Both the position numbers and the translations under genes were made by a program. Below the pieces are notes generated by a model that was not told the DNA's origin, ran no database searches, and was given only the letters and a program-made list of their open reading frames with translations. From Amycolatopsis marina (GTDB taxonomy: Bacteria; Actinomycetota; Actinomycetes; Mycobacteriales; Pseudonocardiaceae), in the NCBI RefSeq assembly GCF_900111885.1, contig NZ_FOKG01000025.1, positions 1 to 64,000 on the forward strand: a DNA stretch of 64,000 nt, read 5' to 3'. Each line of letters opens with the position of its first letter. Within the stretch, counting starts at the first letter, position 1. This document shows positions 1-7,420 of this stretch, piece after piece.

Positions 1-118
1 GGGCCATCCCCGCCACGCCCTCGGGCAGGCGAGCCTTGGCCAGCCGACGTCCGGCCATGTCCATCAGCTCGATGTCGTGATGGTCCTCGGCCCAGTCATC
101 TCCCACGAACAGTCGCAA
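1..118 (-). CDS. IS110-family transposase, 5' end only
   Basis: Only the first 39 codons lie in the window; the rest continues past the left edge. The N-terminus reads MRLFVGDDWAEDHHDIEL, with LAKARLPEGVAG further on. This is the start of the RuvC-like DEDD domain of IS110-type transposases; the first catalytic Asp falls in the GDDWAEDHH stretch. The start is set by an in-frame TGA upstream, after which a TTG preceded by GGGAGGA is the only good initiation site. The family inserts without long terminal inverted repeats and is guided by a bridge RNA. The gene points away from the glutamate-type transport operon. The family call is firm for so short a piece, but intactness cannot be judged. Confidence 0.8.
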   Translation of the reverse strand, partial: MRLFVGDDWAEDHHDIELMDMAGRRLAKARLPEGVAGMA

Positions 119-378
119 CGGTCCTCCCGCTCTCGATGCCGATCACCCTGTGCAGCCAGCGGGAGAACCATCAGCGACCTAATCAAGCAGTGCTTCCCGC
201 AACCCTCACGCGGGGCACGACATCCCAGCAGCGATCAACTCTCCCGGCCTACCGGCAGGGGCACTGTCTTTCACCAGGACTCGAAATCCAGGAACCGAGA
301 GTGCTCACCTGCCGGCCGGCTACCAGCAGGAGTGTGCCGGATAGCTCACTCCCAGAACTGATTAGGAACGGGTCCACC
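119..378. other. Non-coding end of the IS110 element and upstream region of gluB
   Basis: This 260-base stretch separates the transposase start from the binding-protein gene and holds no convincing gene. The element end should fall here, but IS110 elements lack clear terminal inverted repeats, so the boundary cannot be placed. In the IS110 subgroup the bridge RNA is encoded in this position, upstream of the transposase; no fold was computed. The binding-protein promoter must also be here or inside the element. Confidence 0.5.
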
Positions 379-1317
379 ATGACTTTGGCGTTCTCGACAC
401 GCCGGCTGATCGCAGCGGTCGGCGCTGTCGGCCTTCTGGGAGCGGTCAGCGCATGCTCTGGCGGTGATGCCGCCGTACCCGGCGGCGACTCGGGCGGTGC
501 GCAGGCCACCGAGAGCGTGCTGGACCGGGCTCCGGTGGCGAGCGAAGCGGAGATCGGCGCGAGCACCACAGCCGCCGCGATCAAACAGCGGGGAGAGATG
601 CTGGTCGGCGGCTCGCTCGACGCACCACTGCTCTCCCAGCAGAACCCGACCACCGGTGAGACCGAGGGCTTCGACGCCACCCTGGGGAAGTTGCTCGCCA
701 AGTACATCATCGGCGAGCCAAACGCCGAGATCGTGAACTCGGGGTCGGAGACACGGGAGGCGCTGCTACAGAACAGCACCGTGGACGTGGTGTTCCAGAC
801 CTACACGATCACCCCGGAGCGCGCCGAGAAGGTGGCCTTCGCCGGGCCCTACCTGCTTTCCGGTCAGTCGATCGCCACCACCAAGGACAACAACGACATC
901 AACACCCCTGCCGACCTGAACGGCAAGAAGGTGATCGCGGGCGCCAACACCCCGGCCATCGAGGCGATCAAGGAGGTCGCCCCGGACGCCGAGATCGTCA
1001 CCTTCGGCACCGACCCGGAGTGCATGCAGGCGCTGGAGCAGAACCGCGGCGACGCGTACGTGCAGGACCTCACCCTGCTCGCGGCGAACGCGCAGCTCAA
1101 CGACAAGATCAAGATCGTGGGCGAGCCGTTCACCAGTGATCCCTACGGCATCGGCCTCAAACGCGGCGACGAGCAGTTCAAGCGGTTCGTCAACAACTGG
1201 CTGAAGAAGCTGCAGGCCGAAGGCATCTGGCAGCAGGTGTGGCAGGACTCGCTCGGCACGGTCGTCGCGGGCGAGGCACCGAAACCGCCGGAGATCGGTT
1301 CTGTCCCCGGCTCCTGA
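379..1317 (+). CDS. gluB: Glutamate-type ABC transporter substrate-binding lipoprotein
   Basis: Extracytoplasmic solute-binding protein of the polar amino acid family (312 aa). The N-terminus is a lipoprotein signal: basic STRR, a hydrophobic stretch and the lipobox-like VSAC, so it should be anchored by the Cys near residue 25. The mature part has the SBP_bac_3 pattern, including EGFDATLGKLLAKYI and FAGPYLLSGQSIA. The ATG at 379 is chosen because the signal peptide starts there; the open frame extends upstream only as meaningless sequence. It is followed by a long hairpin and two permeases, as in corynebacterial gluBCD. Glutamate as substrate is inferred from that arrangement. Confidence 0.8.
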   Translation: MTLAFSTRRLIAAVGAVGLLGAVSACSGGDAAVPGGDSGGAQATESVLDRAPVASEAEIGASTTAAAIKQRGEMLVGGSLDAPLLSQQNPTTGETEGFDATLGKLLAKYIIGEPNAEIVNSGSETREALLQNSTVDVVFQTYTITPERAEKVAFAGPYLLSGQSIATTKDNNDINTPADLNGKKVIAGANTPAIEAIKEVAPDAEIVTFGTDPECMQALEQNRGDAYVQDLTLLAANAQLNDKIKIVGEPFTSDPYGIGLKRGDEQFKRFVNNWLKKLQAEGIWQQVWQDSLGTVVAGEAPKPPEIGSVPGS

Positions 1318-1321
1318 CCTA

Positions 1322-1405
1322 CGCACTTTTGCGGGAAAGTGCGCGGCCGGTGCGGGTAAGCCCAGCTCAGTGGCTTACCACCGCGCACTTTCGCGCAAGA
1401 GTGGG
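1322..1405. repeat. Large imperfect palindrome between gluB and gluC (degenerate family A pair)
   Basis: The outer arms at 1324-1346 and 1381-1403 are reverse complements over 23 bases with two mismatches. An inner stem GGTAAGCC (1355-1362) pairs with GGCTTACC (1372-1379) around a 9-base loop. The outer arms are variants of the 22-bp palindrome found at 25.4 and 52.9 kb. Between a binding-protein gene and its permease genes such a hairpin commonly protects the upstream mRNA and attenuates readthrough. Confidence 0.75.
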
Positions 1406-1419
1406 GTCGTGAGGAACAC

Positions 1420-2064
1420 ATGAACGTCGTGTTCGAGCACGCAGGCGAGTTCGGCGAGGGCATCCTGCGCACACTCCAGCTGGCGGGCTCCTCCTTCGCC
1501 GGGGCGGCAGTGGTCGCGATCGTCATCGTGTGCTGCCGGGTCGCTCCGGTACGTCCGCTGCGGGCGTTCGGCACGGCCTATGTCGAGCTGTTCCAGAACA
1601 TTCCACTGCTGGTCTGGATCATCCTGTTCGTCTTCGGCCTGCCGGAGATCGGCATCCAGTTCGACCTGATCACCACGGCCGTCATCGCGATAGCGCTGTA
1701 CCAGGGCGCGTACTACGCCGAGGCGCTGCGCACCGGGATCAACACCGTGGCCAGCGGGCAGGCGGAGGCCGCCCGCGCGCTCGGCCTCGGCTTCCGCCAG
1801 TCGCTGGCGCAGGTGATCCTGCCGCAGGCACTGCGCAGCGTCATCCAGCCGCTGGGCAACCTCACGATCATGCTGCTGATGAACACGGCGCTGGCCGCGG
1901 CGGCGGGAGTGGTCGAACTGGCCGCGTCGGCCAGCCGGGTCAACAACGTCGAGTCCGATCCGATCGTCATCTTCACCGCGGCCGGAGTCGCCTACGGCCT
2001 GCTGGCGCTGCTCATCTCCACCGTGTTCGGGGTACTGGAGCGCAGGCTGGTGATCCACCGGTGA
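1420..2064 (+). CDS. gluC: Amino acid ABC transporter permease
   Basis: Integral membrane permease of the His/Glu/Gln family (214 aa). Several hydrophobic helices are visible, and the cytoplasmic EAA-type loop appears as EAARALGLGFRQSLAQVILPQALR near residues 122-145. The YVELFQNIPLLVWI segment before it is typical of the family. The second permease starts at its stop codon (GTGA overlap), so the two are translationally coupled and probably form a heterodimer. The hairpin upstream suggests lower expression than the binding protein. Confidence 0.85.
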   Translation: MNVVFEHAGEFGEGILRTLQLAGSSFAGAAVVAIVIVCCRVAPVRPLRAFGTAYVELFQNIPLLVWIILFVFGLPEIGIQFDLITTAVIAIALYQGAYYAEALRTGINTVASGQAEAARALGLGFRQSLAQVILPQALRSVIQPLGNLTIMLLMNTALAAAAGVVELAASASRVNNVESDPIVIFTAAGVAYGLLALLISTVFGVLERRLVIHR

Positions 2065-2858
2065 GCCCGACGAACCTGCTCTTCGACGAGCCGGGCCCAC
2101 GAGCAAGGCGGCGGATCCGCATCGCCACGGTCGCCGCGCTCGTGCTCGGCGCGCTGGCCCTCGCGCTGGCGATCCGCCAGTTCGCGATCAACGGCCAGCT
2201 GGCGGCCGACAAGTGGGCGCCGTACGGCACCTGGCCGATGTGGCGCTACCTGCTGGACGGGCTCGCCTCGACAGCGGTCGCCGCGGCGTTGTCCGCGGCG
2301 ATCGCCGCGAGCGCGGGGCTGCTGCTCGCCTTCGCGCGCGTGTCCCGGTTCACCGTCCTGCGCGTCCCCGCCCGTGCGTACGTCGAGGTCGTGCGGGTCA
2401 TCCCGGCACTACTGCTGGTCTTCGTGGTCCTGTTCGCCCTACCCCGCTACGGCATGGACATGCCGCTGCTGTGGAAACTGGTGGTCCCGCTCGCGGTGTC
2501 GCACTCGGCCCAGTTCGCCGAGATCTTCCGCGCCGGGATCCTGTCGCTGGAACGCGGTCAGGGCGAGGCGGCCGCCGCGCTCGGGCTGCGGCCGGCACAG
2601 GCGATGTGGCACGTGATCCTGCCGCAGGCGATCCGCAGGGTGGTGCCCTCACTGGTCAGCCAGACCGTCGGACTGCTGAAGGACACCTCGCTCGGCTACA
2701 TCGTGAGCTACACGGAACTGCTGTTCAGCGCGCGGGTGCTCGCCAACTACAATCACCTGCTGATCCAGACGTATCTGGTCGTGGCGCTGGTCTACTTCGT
2801 CGTCAACTACTCGCTGTCCCGGTTCGCCCGGTGGCTGGAGGCGCGGCAGTCGCGTTGA
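2061..2858 (+). CDS. gluD: Amino acid ABC transporter permease, second subunit
   Basis: Partner permease (265 aa) starting with GTG overlapping the gluC stop. It has an N-terminal cytoplasmic Arg-rich segment, a first helix near residues 20-40, and the EAA loop GEAAAALGLRPAQAMWHVILPQ. YVEVVRVIPALLLVFVVLF matches the corresponding gluC segment. Its last 56 bases overlap the convergent cutC gene. No ATP-binding subunit follows or precedes it in the window; it may lie left of the IS110 element or elsewhere. Confidence 0.85.
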   Translation: MSPTNLLFDEPGPRARRRIRIATVAALVLGALALALAIRQFAINGQLAADKWAPYGTWPMWRYLLDGLASTAVAAALSAAIAASAGLLLAFARVSRFTVLRVPARAYVEVVRVIPALLLVFVVLFALPRYGMDMPLLWKLVVPLAVSHSAQFAEIFRAGILSLERGQGEAAAALGLRPAQAMWHVILPQAIRRVVPSLVSQTVGLLKDTSLGYIVSYTELLFSARVLANYNHLLIQTYLVVALVYFVVNYSLSRFARWLEARQSR

Positions 2859-3537
2859 GCGGGTCATGCACCTGCCGGGACCAGCGCCGCACGGCATCGA
2901 CGTCTACTGTGGACTCCCAGCCACCCGGCCGGACGGCGCTGCCGACGTGGAAGGCCCGCACCCCTGCGGCGCGTAACGGCGCGACCATGCCCTCCCGAAG
3001 GCCGCCACCCACCAGCAGCACCGGCGGTTCCGACCGCACCGCGACCTCCGTGAGGACTTCGCGACCGTGCTCGACCCCTGCCGGATGGCCCGCGCTGAGC
3101 ACGGTGTCGCAGCCGAGCCCGGCCAGTTCCCGGTGCGCGGCGACGACGTCGGCGGCGTGGTCGACCGCCCGGTGGAAAGTCCACGCGCAGCCCGGCAGCA
3201 CGGCGATCAGTTCCGTGCAGGCAGCCCGATCCACCCGCCCGGCAACGGTCAGGAAACCGAGGACGAACTCGCGCGCGCCCGCATCGGCCAGTTCCGCCGC
3301 TGCGGCGCGCAGTCCTGCCGGGTCGGCGGCCGCGAAGGACGCCGAGTCACGCAACATCACCCGCACCGGCAGGTCGGTCGCCGCCAGCACCTCGCGGACG
3401 ACCCGCACCGCGGGGGTCAACCCGTCCGCCGCCATGTCGGCGACCAGTTCGAGTCGATCGGCGCCCCCTTCCTGGGCGCACTCGGCGTCGCGCGGTCCGA
3501 GCGCGATCACCTCCAGCAGGCCGCTGCGCTCGCTCAA
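2803..3537 (-). CDS. cutC: CutC family protein (copper homeostasis)
   Basis: TIM-barrel protein of the CutC family (244 aa), linked to copper handling but without a settled biochemical function. Family hallmarks are LEVIALGPRDAECAQEGGADRLEL at the N-terminus, PVRVMLR, and the TFHRAVDHA segment, with late LLVGGGL and FHVGSAVR. Translation starts at a TTG overlapping the stop of the upstream kinase gene (TTGA), implying coupling to it. The C-terminal tail after residue 225 is Ala/Thr-rich and not family-like; its 3' end overlaps gluD on the other strand. Confidence 0.85.
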   Translation of the reverse strand: MSERSGLLEVIALGPRDAECAQEGGADRLELVADMAADGLTPAVRVVREVLAATDLPVRVMLRDSASFAAADPAGLRAAAAELADAGAREFVLGFLTVAGRVDRAACTELIAVLPGCAWTFHRAVDHAADVVAAHRELAGLGCDTVLSAGHPAGVEHGREVLTEVAVRSEPPVLLVGGGLREGMVAPLRAAGVRAFHVGSAVRPGGWESTVDVDAVRRWSRQVHDPLNATAAPPATGRTGTASS

Positions 3538-6203
3538 TCCCAGTTCCCTTCCGCCGCCACGTCCTCGCGTCGCTGGTGCCGCCCCCGCCGCACTCCGTTC
3601 TGCAGGCTCGCCATTCGCGAGCGCACGGCGTCGGGGGCTCTGGAGACGATCGGCCCGTCGTCCATCAGCGGGGTGTCGGTCACACTCGGAATGAGGTCGA
3701 CGTGTGGCACCCGCTTCGGCAACGTGGGCGGCTCTTCACCGTTCTGTTCCGCGTTCGGCCAGACCGGCTGCACCCGCTCCAGCTCAACGGTGTCAGGCTC
3801 GCTGTCCCGCGCGTGCGCACCGGTGCCGAACCATTCGGAGAGCACCTTTTCGTAGGCGGGCATTCGCTCGGTCGGCCCGTCGAAGTTGAACTCACCGTCG
3901 GGATCGTCCTCCTCGCTGGGCCAGGCAGGCACCACGTCCCAGTCCTCGACCGGCGCCCTGCGGGGCGGACCGTGCTCCGCGAGCGAGCGGTCCAGTGACG
4001 GGCGCTCGGCGACCTGCGGTGGCGAAGGGGTCTCCGGCGGATCAGGCAGCGGCTGGATGAGATTCAGCGGCACGTACAGCGGCCCCGGCAGATCCGGCTC
4101 CCCCTGCTCGAGATGCCCCGTGTGCTCGGCGACGAGTTCACCGGCAGGTTCGGGCTGCGCCGCGGGCTCCGGCTCCGGCTCCGGCGGCGGCGCGGGCGGT
4201 GGCTCCTGCTGTTCGGGGACGTCGGTGACGAGCGCAGCGGGAACGATGATCGTCGCCGTGAGACCACCTTCGATGGCCGCGCCGAGCCGCACCCCGATCT
4301 GGTGCCTGCGAGCCAGCCGGGCGACGACGTAGAGCCCCATCCGCCGGGAGACCTCGACGTCCACCTCGGGCGGCTGGGCCAGCCGGGCGTTCACCCGTGC
4401 GATCTCCGCGGGAGGCATTCCCGCGCCTCTGTCGGTGATCTCGATCCGCCAGTCACCGGCCACGGTCGCCGAACTGACCAGGGTGACCGGGGCGTCGTTG
4501 CCCGAGTACTCGGTGGCGTTCTCCAGCAACTCGGAGATGACGTGCACGAGGTCGCTGACCGCGTCGCCACGAATCGCGAGCTCCGGGGTCGAGACGATCT
4601 CGATCCGCTGGTAGTGCTCGACCTCCGAGAGCGCGGCCCCGATGATCTCCTCGGCGGAGATCGCGCCGTCCACTCCCTGTCCCAGGTCCTGCCCGGAAAG
4701 GACCAGCAGGTTCTCGCTGTTTCGCCGCATGCGGGTGGCGAGGTGATCCAGCTCGAACAGCCCGCCGAGAGTGTCCGGGTCCTGCTCGTCCGCCTCCATC
4801 CGGTCGAGCACCGAGAGCTGCCGCTCGACCAGCTGCTGACTGCGCCTGGACAGGTTGACGAACATCGAGTTGACGTTCTCCCGCAGCAGCGCCTGCTCAC
4901 CGGCGAGACGCACGGCCTGCCCGTGGACGACGTCGAAAGCCCTGGCGACCTCACCGAGCTCCTCCCGGCTGTACACCGGTACCGGGGCAACCCCGCGCAG
5001 CTGGCGGACGCCTTCGGGACGCGGGTCGGGATCGGCCAGGATCTCCTCGACCGCGGCTGGCAGCCGGTGCTCGGCCACGTCCAGCGCCGTGCGGCGCAAC
5101 GTCCGCAGCGGCCGCAGGAGCGAACGCGCGACGATCGCGGCCAGCATGCCGCCCACCAGCAGGACACCGAGCACGATCGCGGCGTCCCAGGACGCCGCCT
5201 CCCTGGCCTGACCCGCCAGCGTGTCGGTGCGCTGGCGCAACTGGACGAGCACCGCGTCCTGCACCTGCTCGGCAAGGTTGACGGTGTACGTGGCGGCCAC
5301 GTCCCACTGCCCGGCGTCGAGGCCGGCCAGCGGCTCGCCGTCCTCGGCCCGGTTCAGGACCGACTCGACCATGCCGTTGCCGATGTCGACGACGAGGCCG
5401 ATGACCGTGTCGTCATACATGCGCTGCTGCTCGGCTGTGGCGAACTTCGTGTAGTCGCTGCGGGCCGCGGCGAGTTCGGCCTCCGCGCCCAGCAGGGCCC
5501 GCTGCTGGTTGGCCGGAAGCTCGCCGGTCGCGAGCGCGGAGGCCACGATCGCGCGCTTGACCGACATCTGGTCCTTCACCCTGGCGAGGGCGTTGACCGC
5601 GAGGCGCATCCGCGTCAGCTCACGGTCGGTGGGCTCGGAGGCTGCCTCGTCCCCGACGTCGAGCAGGCCGGAGATCAGTTCGCTGTACGAGCGCAGCACC
5701 GCGCCCGCCGGGTAGGTGGAGTGCTCGCCGGAGTACCGCAGCCCGGTGAGCAGACCGAGCCGGTCCTCACTGCGCTGGAATCCCACCGACGCCGTGTCGG
5801 AGAGCCTCGCTCGCGCGTCCGCGAACTCCCGGTCGAACTCGCCGATCGCGGCGTCGACCCGCTCCCGCTGGTCGCGCAGGCCCGGCAGGTCTCCCTGCCT
5901 GCCCGCGGCCACGTAGCGGACGGTCAGATCGCGCTCCCGCTGCAGTTCGTGGATCACGGCCGCGAGGCGATCGTCCACCCTGACCCGCGTCGCGGCCTCG
6001 GCGAACTGCTCGGCCCGGTCCAGGTCCGCCCCGATCCGCAGACCGACCAGGGTGACCAGGGTGAGGGTGGGGATGAGCAGCACCGCGAGCAGCTTGGTGC
6101 GCAACCGCCAGTTCCGTAGCCGCCAACGGCCACCCGTGCTGGTGCCGGCGTCCTGTGGATCCGCCGCGTCACCATCACGGGGACGACTACTGCGACGGGT
6201 CAC
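3534..6203 (-). CDS. Conservon-type sensor histidine kinase with nitrate/nitrite-sensing domain
   Basis: Membrane sensor kinase of about 889 aa, CvnA-like. In order: short basic cytoplasmic N-terminus, transmembrane helix near residues 38-58, a long extracytoplasmic NIT-type domain beginning with RVDDRLAAVIHELQRERDLT, a second helix near 345, a HAMP segment (RSLLRPLRTLRR), a phosphoacceptor-like helix with LDHLATRMRRNSENLL, and a HATPase domain with NATEY and DRGAGMP. The tail is a long Pro/Glu-rich region. I chose the GTG at 6203, preceded by GAAGGA, over upstream frame extension. Typical conservons continue with Roadblock, DUF742 and GTPase genes; none follow here, only cutC. It is divergent from an NMT1-like binding protein. 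Confidence 0.8.
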   Translation of the reverse strand: MTRRSSRPRDGDAADPQDAGTSTGGRWRLRNWRLRTKLLAVLLIPTLTLVTLVGLRIGADLDRAEQFAEAATRVRVDDRLAAVIHELQRERDLTVRYVAAGRQGDLPGLRDQRERVDAAIGEFDREFADARARLSDTASVGFQRSEDRLGLLTGLRYSGEHSTYPAGAVLRSYSELISGLLDVGDEAASEPTDRELTRMRLAVNALARVKDQMSVKRAIVASALATGELPANQQRALLGAEAELAAARSDYTKFATAEQQRMYDDTVIGLVVDIGNGMVESVLNRAEDGEPLAGLDAGQWDVAATYTVNLAEQVQDAVLVQLRQRTDTLAGQAREAASWDAAIVLGVLLVGGMLAAIVARSLLRPLRTLRRTALDVAEHRLPAAVEEILADPDPRPEGVRQLRGVAPVPVYSREELGEVARAFDVVHGQAVRLAGEQALLRENVNSMFVNLSRRSQQLVERQLSVLDRMEADEQDPDTLGGLFELDHLATRMRRNSENLLVLSGQDLGQGVDGAISAEEIIGAALSEVEHYQRIEIVSTPELAIRGDAVSDLVHVISELLENATEYSGNDAPVTLVSSATVAGDWRIEITDRGAGMPPAEIARVNARLAQPPEVDVEVSRRMGLYVVARLARRHQIGVRLGAAIEGGLTATIIVPAALVTDVPEQQEPPPAPPPEPEPEPAAQPEPAGELVAEHTGHLEQGEPDLPGPLYVPLNLIQPLPDPPETPSPPQVAERPSLDRSLAEHGPPRRAPVEDWDVVPAWPSEEDDPDGEFNFDGPTERMPAYEKVLSEWFGTGAHARDSEPDTVELERVQPVWPNAEQNGEEPPTLPKRVPHVDLIPSVTDTPLMDDGPIVSRAPDAVRSRMASLQNGVRRGRHQRREDVAAEGNWD

Positions 6204-6405
6204 CTGGCTTCCTTCTTCAACCGCTGCGCCTTGCGCGCTACACGACGCTCCGGGGACACCGCGTAAGAAACTACTGGAGGGTAGCGACCGGCATGTGGTT
6301 CCGGAACCCGGTCCATCCCCGTGCGGCCCGCCGGCGATGCTATTGCCTCGCACCGCCTAAGCTCCACCACGAAACCAGATTCTCTCGGTCCATGGGAGCC
6401 ACCGA

Positions 6406-7377
6406 ATGAGGGCCTGTGCGCGAACGGCACTAGCTCTCCTTTGCGCGACCCTGCTACTGAGCGGTTGCTCATTTCTCGGCGGCGACCCGCAACCGGAGCC
6501 CCTCGTTCCCGAGCAGCGCACCCTTCGCGTCGGCGTCGGCAGCGCCATCGACACCGCGCCCCTGCGCATCGCGGTCGCCGACGGCCGGTTCCAGCGCGCG
6601 GGGCTGCAGATCGAACTCGTGGAACAGACCAATGATACGGACGCGCTGACGAAGCTGGCCGAGGGCGAACTCGACGTGGCTTTCGCGAGCAACGTGGCGC
6701 TGTTCAAGACGGCAGCGGACGGAAATCCGCTGCGTTTGCAGGGCGAGGCGTACACCGCGGGCCGTAACACGATGGCGCTGGTGACCCTGCCGGAGTCGGC
6801 GCTGCAGGCACCCAACGACCTGCGGTTCCCGGAGATCGCCGTGGACACGCTGGACGACCTCGGCACCCTCACGACGCGCTCGGCGCTCAGCGGAGCCGGG
6901 GTCGATCCGGAGCGGATCACCTTCGTCCGGCGCGAGCCGGGGACGATGGTGGACGCCATCAGGTCCGGCGACGTCGACGCGGCCTGGATGACCGAGCCAC
7001 ACATCACCAGGGCGGAGAAGGACTTCGGCGCGCGAATGGTGCTGGACACGGCCCGTGGCGCCACCCTCGGCTTCCCCGTTTCCAGCTATGCCGCCACCGT
7101 CTCCTTCGCCGAATCCCGCCCACGAACACTCACGCTGTTCCGGCAGGTCCTCGGCGAGGCGCAACAGCACGGCGGGGACCCGATGGTGATCAGGAAGGCG
7201 CTGCCCGGCCTTGCCGACGTGGACGAGACCACGGCCGCGCTCGTCTCGCTCGGCGACTATCCGACCTCGATCAGCGCGGTCCGCCTGCAACGGGTGGCCG
7301 ACCTGATGCACAACTCGGGCCTGATCGGCGCCCGGCTGGACGTGCAGTCACTGCTGCCGACTCCCGGGCTCGGCTGA
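6406..7377 (+). CDS. NMT1/SsuA-type solute-binding lipoprotein
   Basis: Extracytoplasmic lipoprotein of 323 aa. The signal peptide ends in the lipobox LLSGC with the anchoring Cys at about residue 22. The fold is the NMT1/THI5-like periplasmic-binding type: LRIAVADGRFQRAGLQIELVEQ, LAEGELDVAFASN and a late GDVDAAWMTEPHI. Family members bind nitrate, sulfonates, taurine or pyrimidine precursors. No permease or ATPase genes accompany it. Its divergent neighbour carries a NIT sensor domain, so a nitrate-like ligand or co-sensing is possible, but this is inference. Confidence 0.75.
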   Translation: MRACARTALALLCATLLLSGCSFLGGDPQPEPLVPEQRTLRVGVGSAIDTAPLRIAVADGRFQRAGLQIELVEQTNDTDALTKLAEGELDVAFASNVALFKTAADGNPLRLQGEAYTAGRNTMALVTLPESALQAPNDLRFPEIAVDTLDDLGTLTTRSALSGAGVDPERITFVRREPGTMVDAIRSGDVDAAWMTEPHITRAEKDFGARMVLDTARGATLGFPVSSYAATVSFAESRPRTLTLFRQVLGEAQQHGGDPMVIRKALPGLADVDETTAALVSLGDYPTSISAVRLQRVADLMHNSGLIGARLDVQSLLPTPGLG

Positions 7378-7420
7378 CCGGCGCGGAAGAAGGGCCTGAC
7401 CGGCACGTATAAAGGACCAT

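Noticed and set aside
136..378. Upstream extension of the gluB frame
   Set aside because: No similarity and it would bury the lipoprotein signal peptide, which must be N-terminal.
766..1326. Long reverse-strand frames across gluB and many similar ones elsewhere
   Set aside because: High-GC codon bias produces long antisense frames; their residues show no family pattern and the forward genes are clear.
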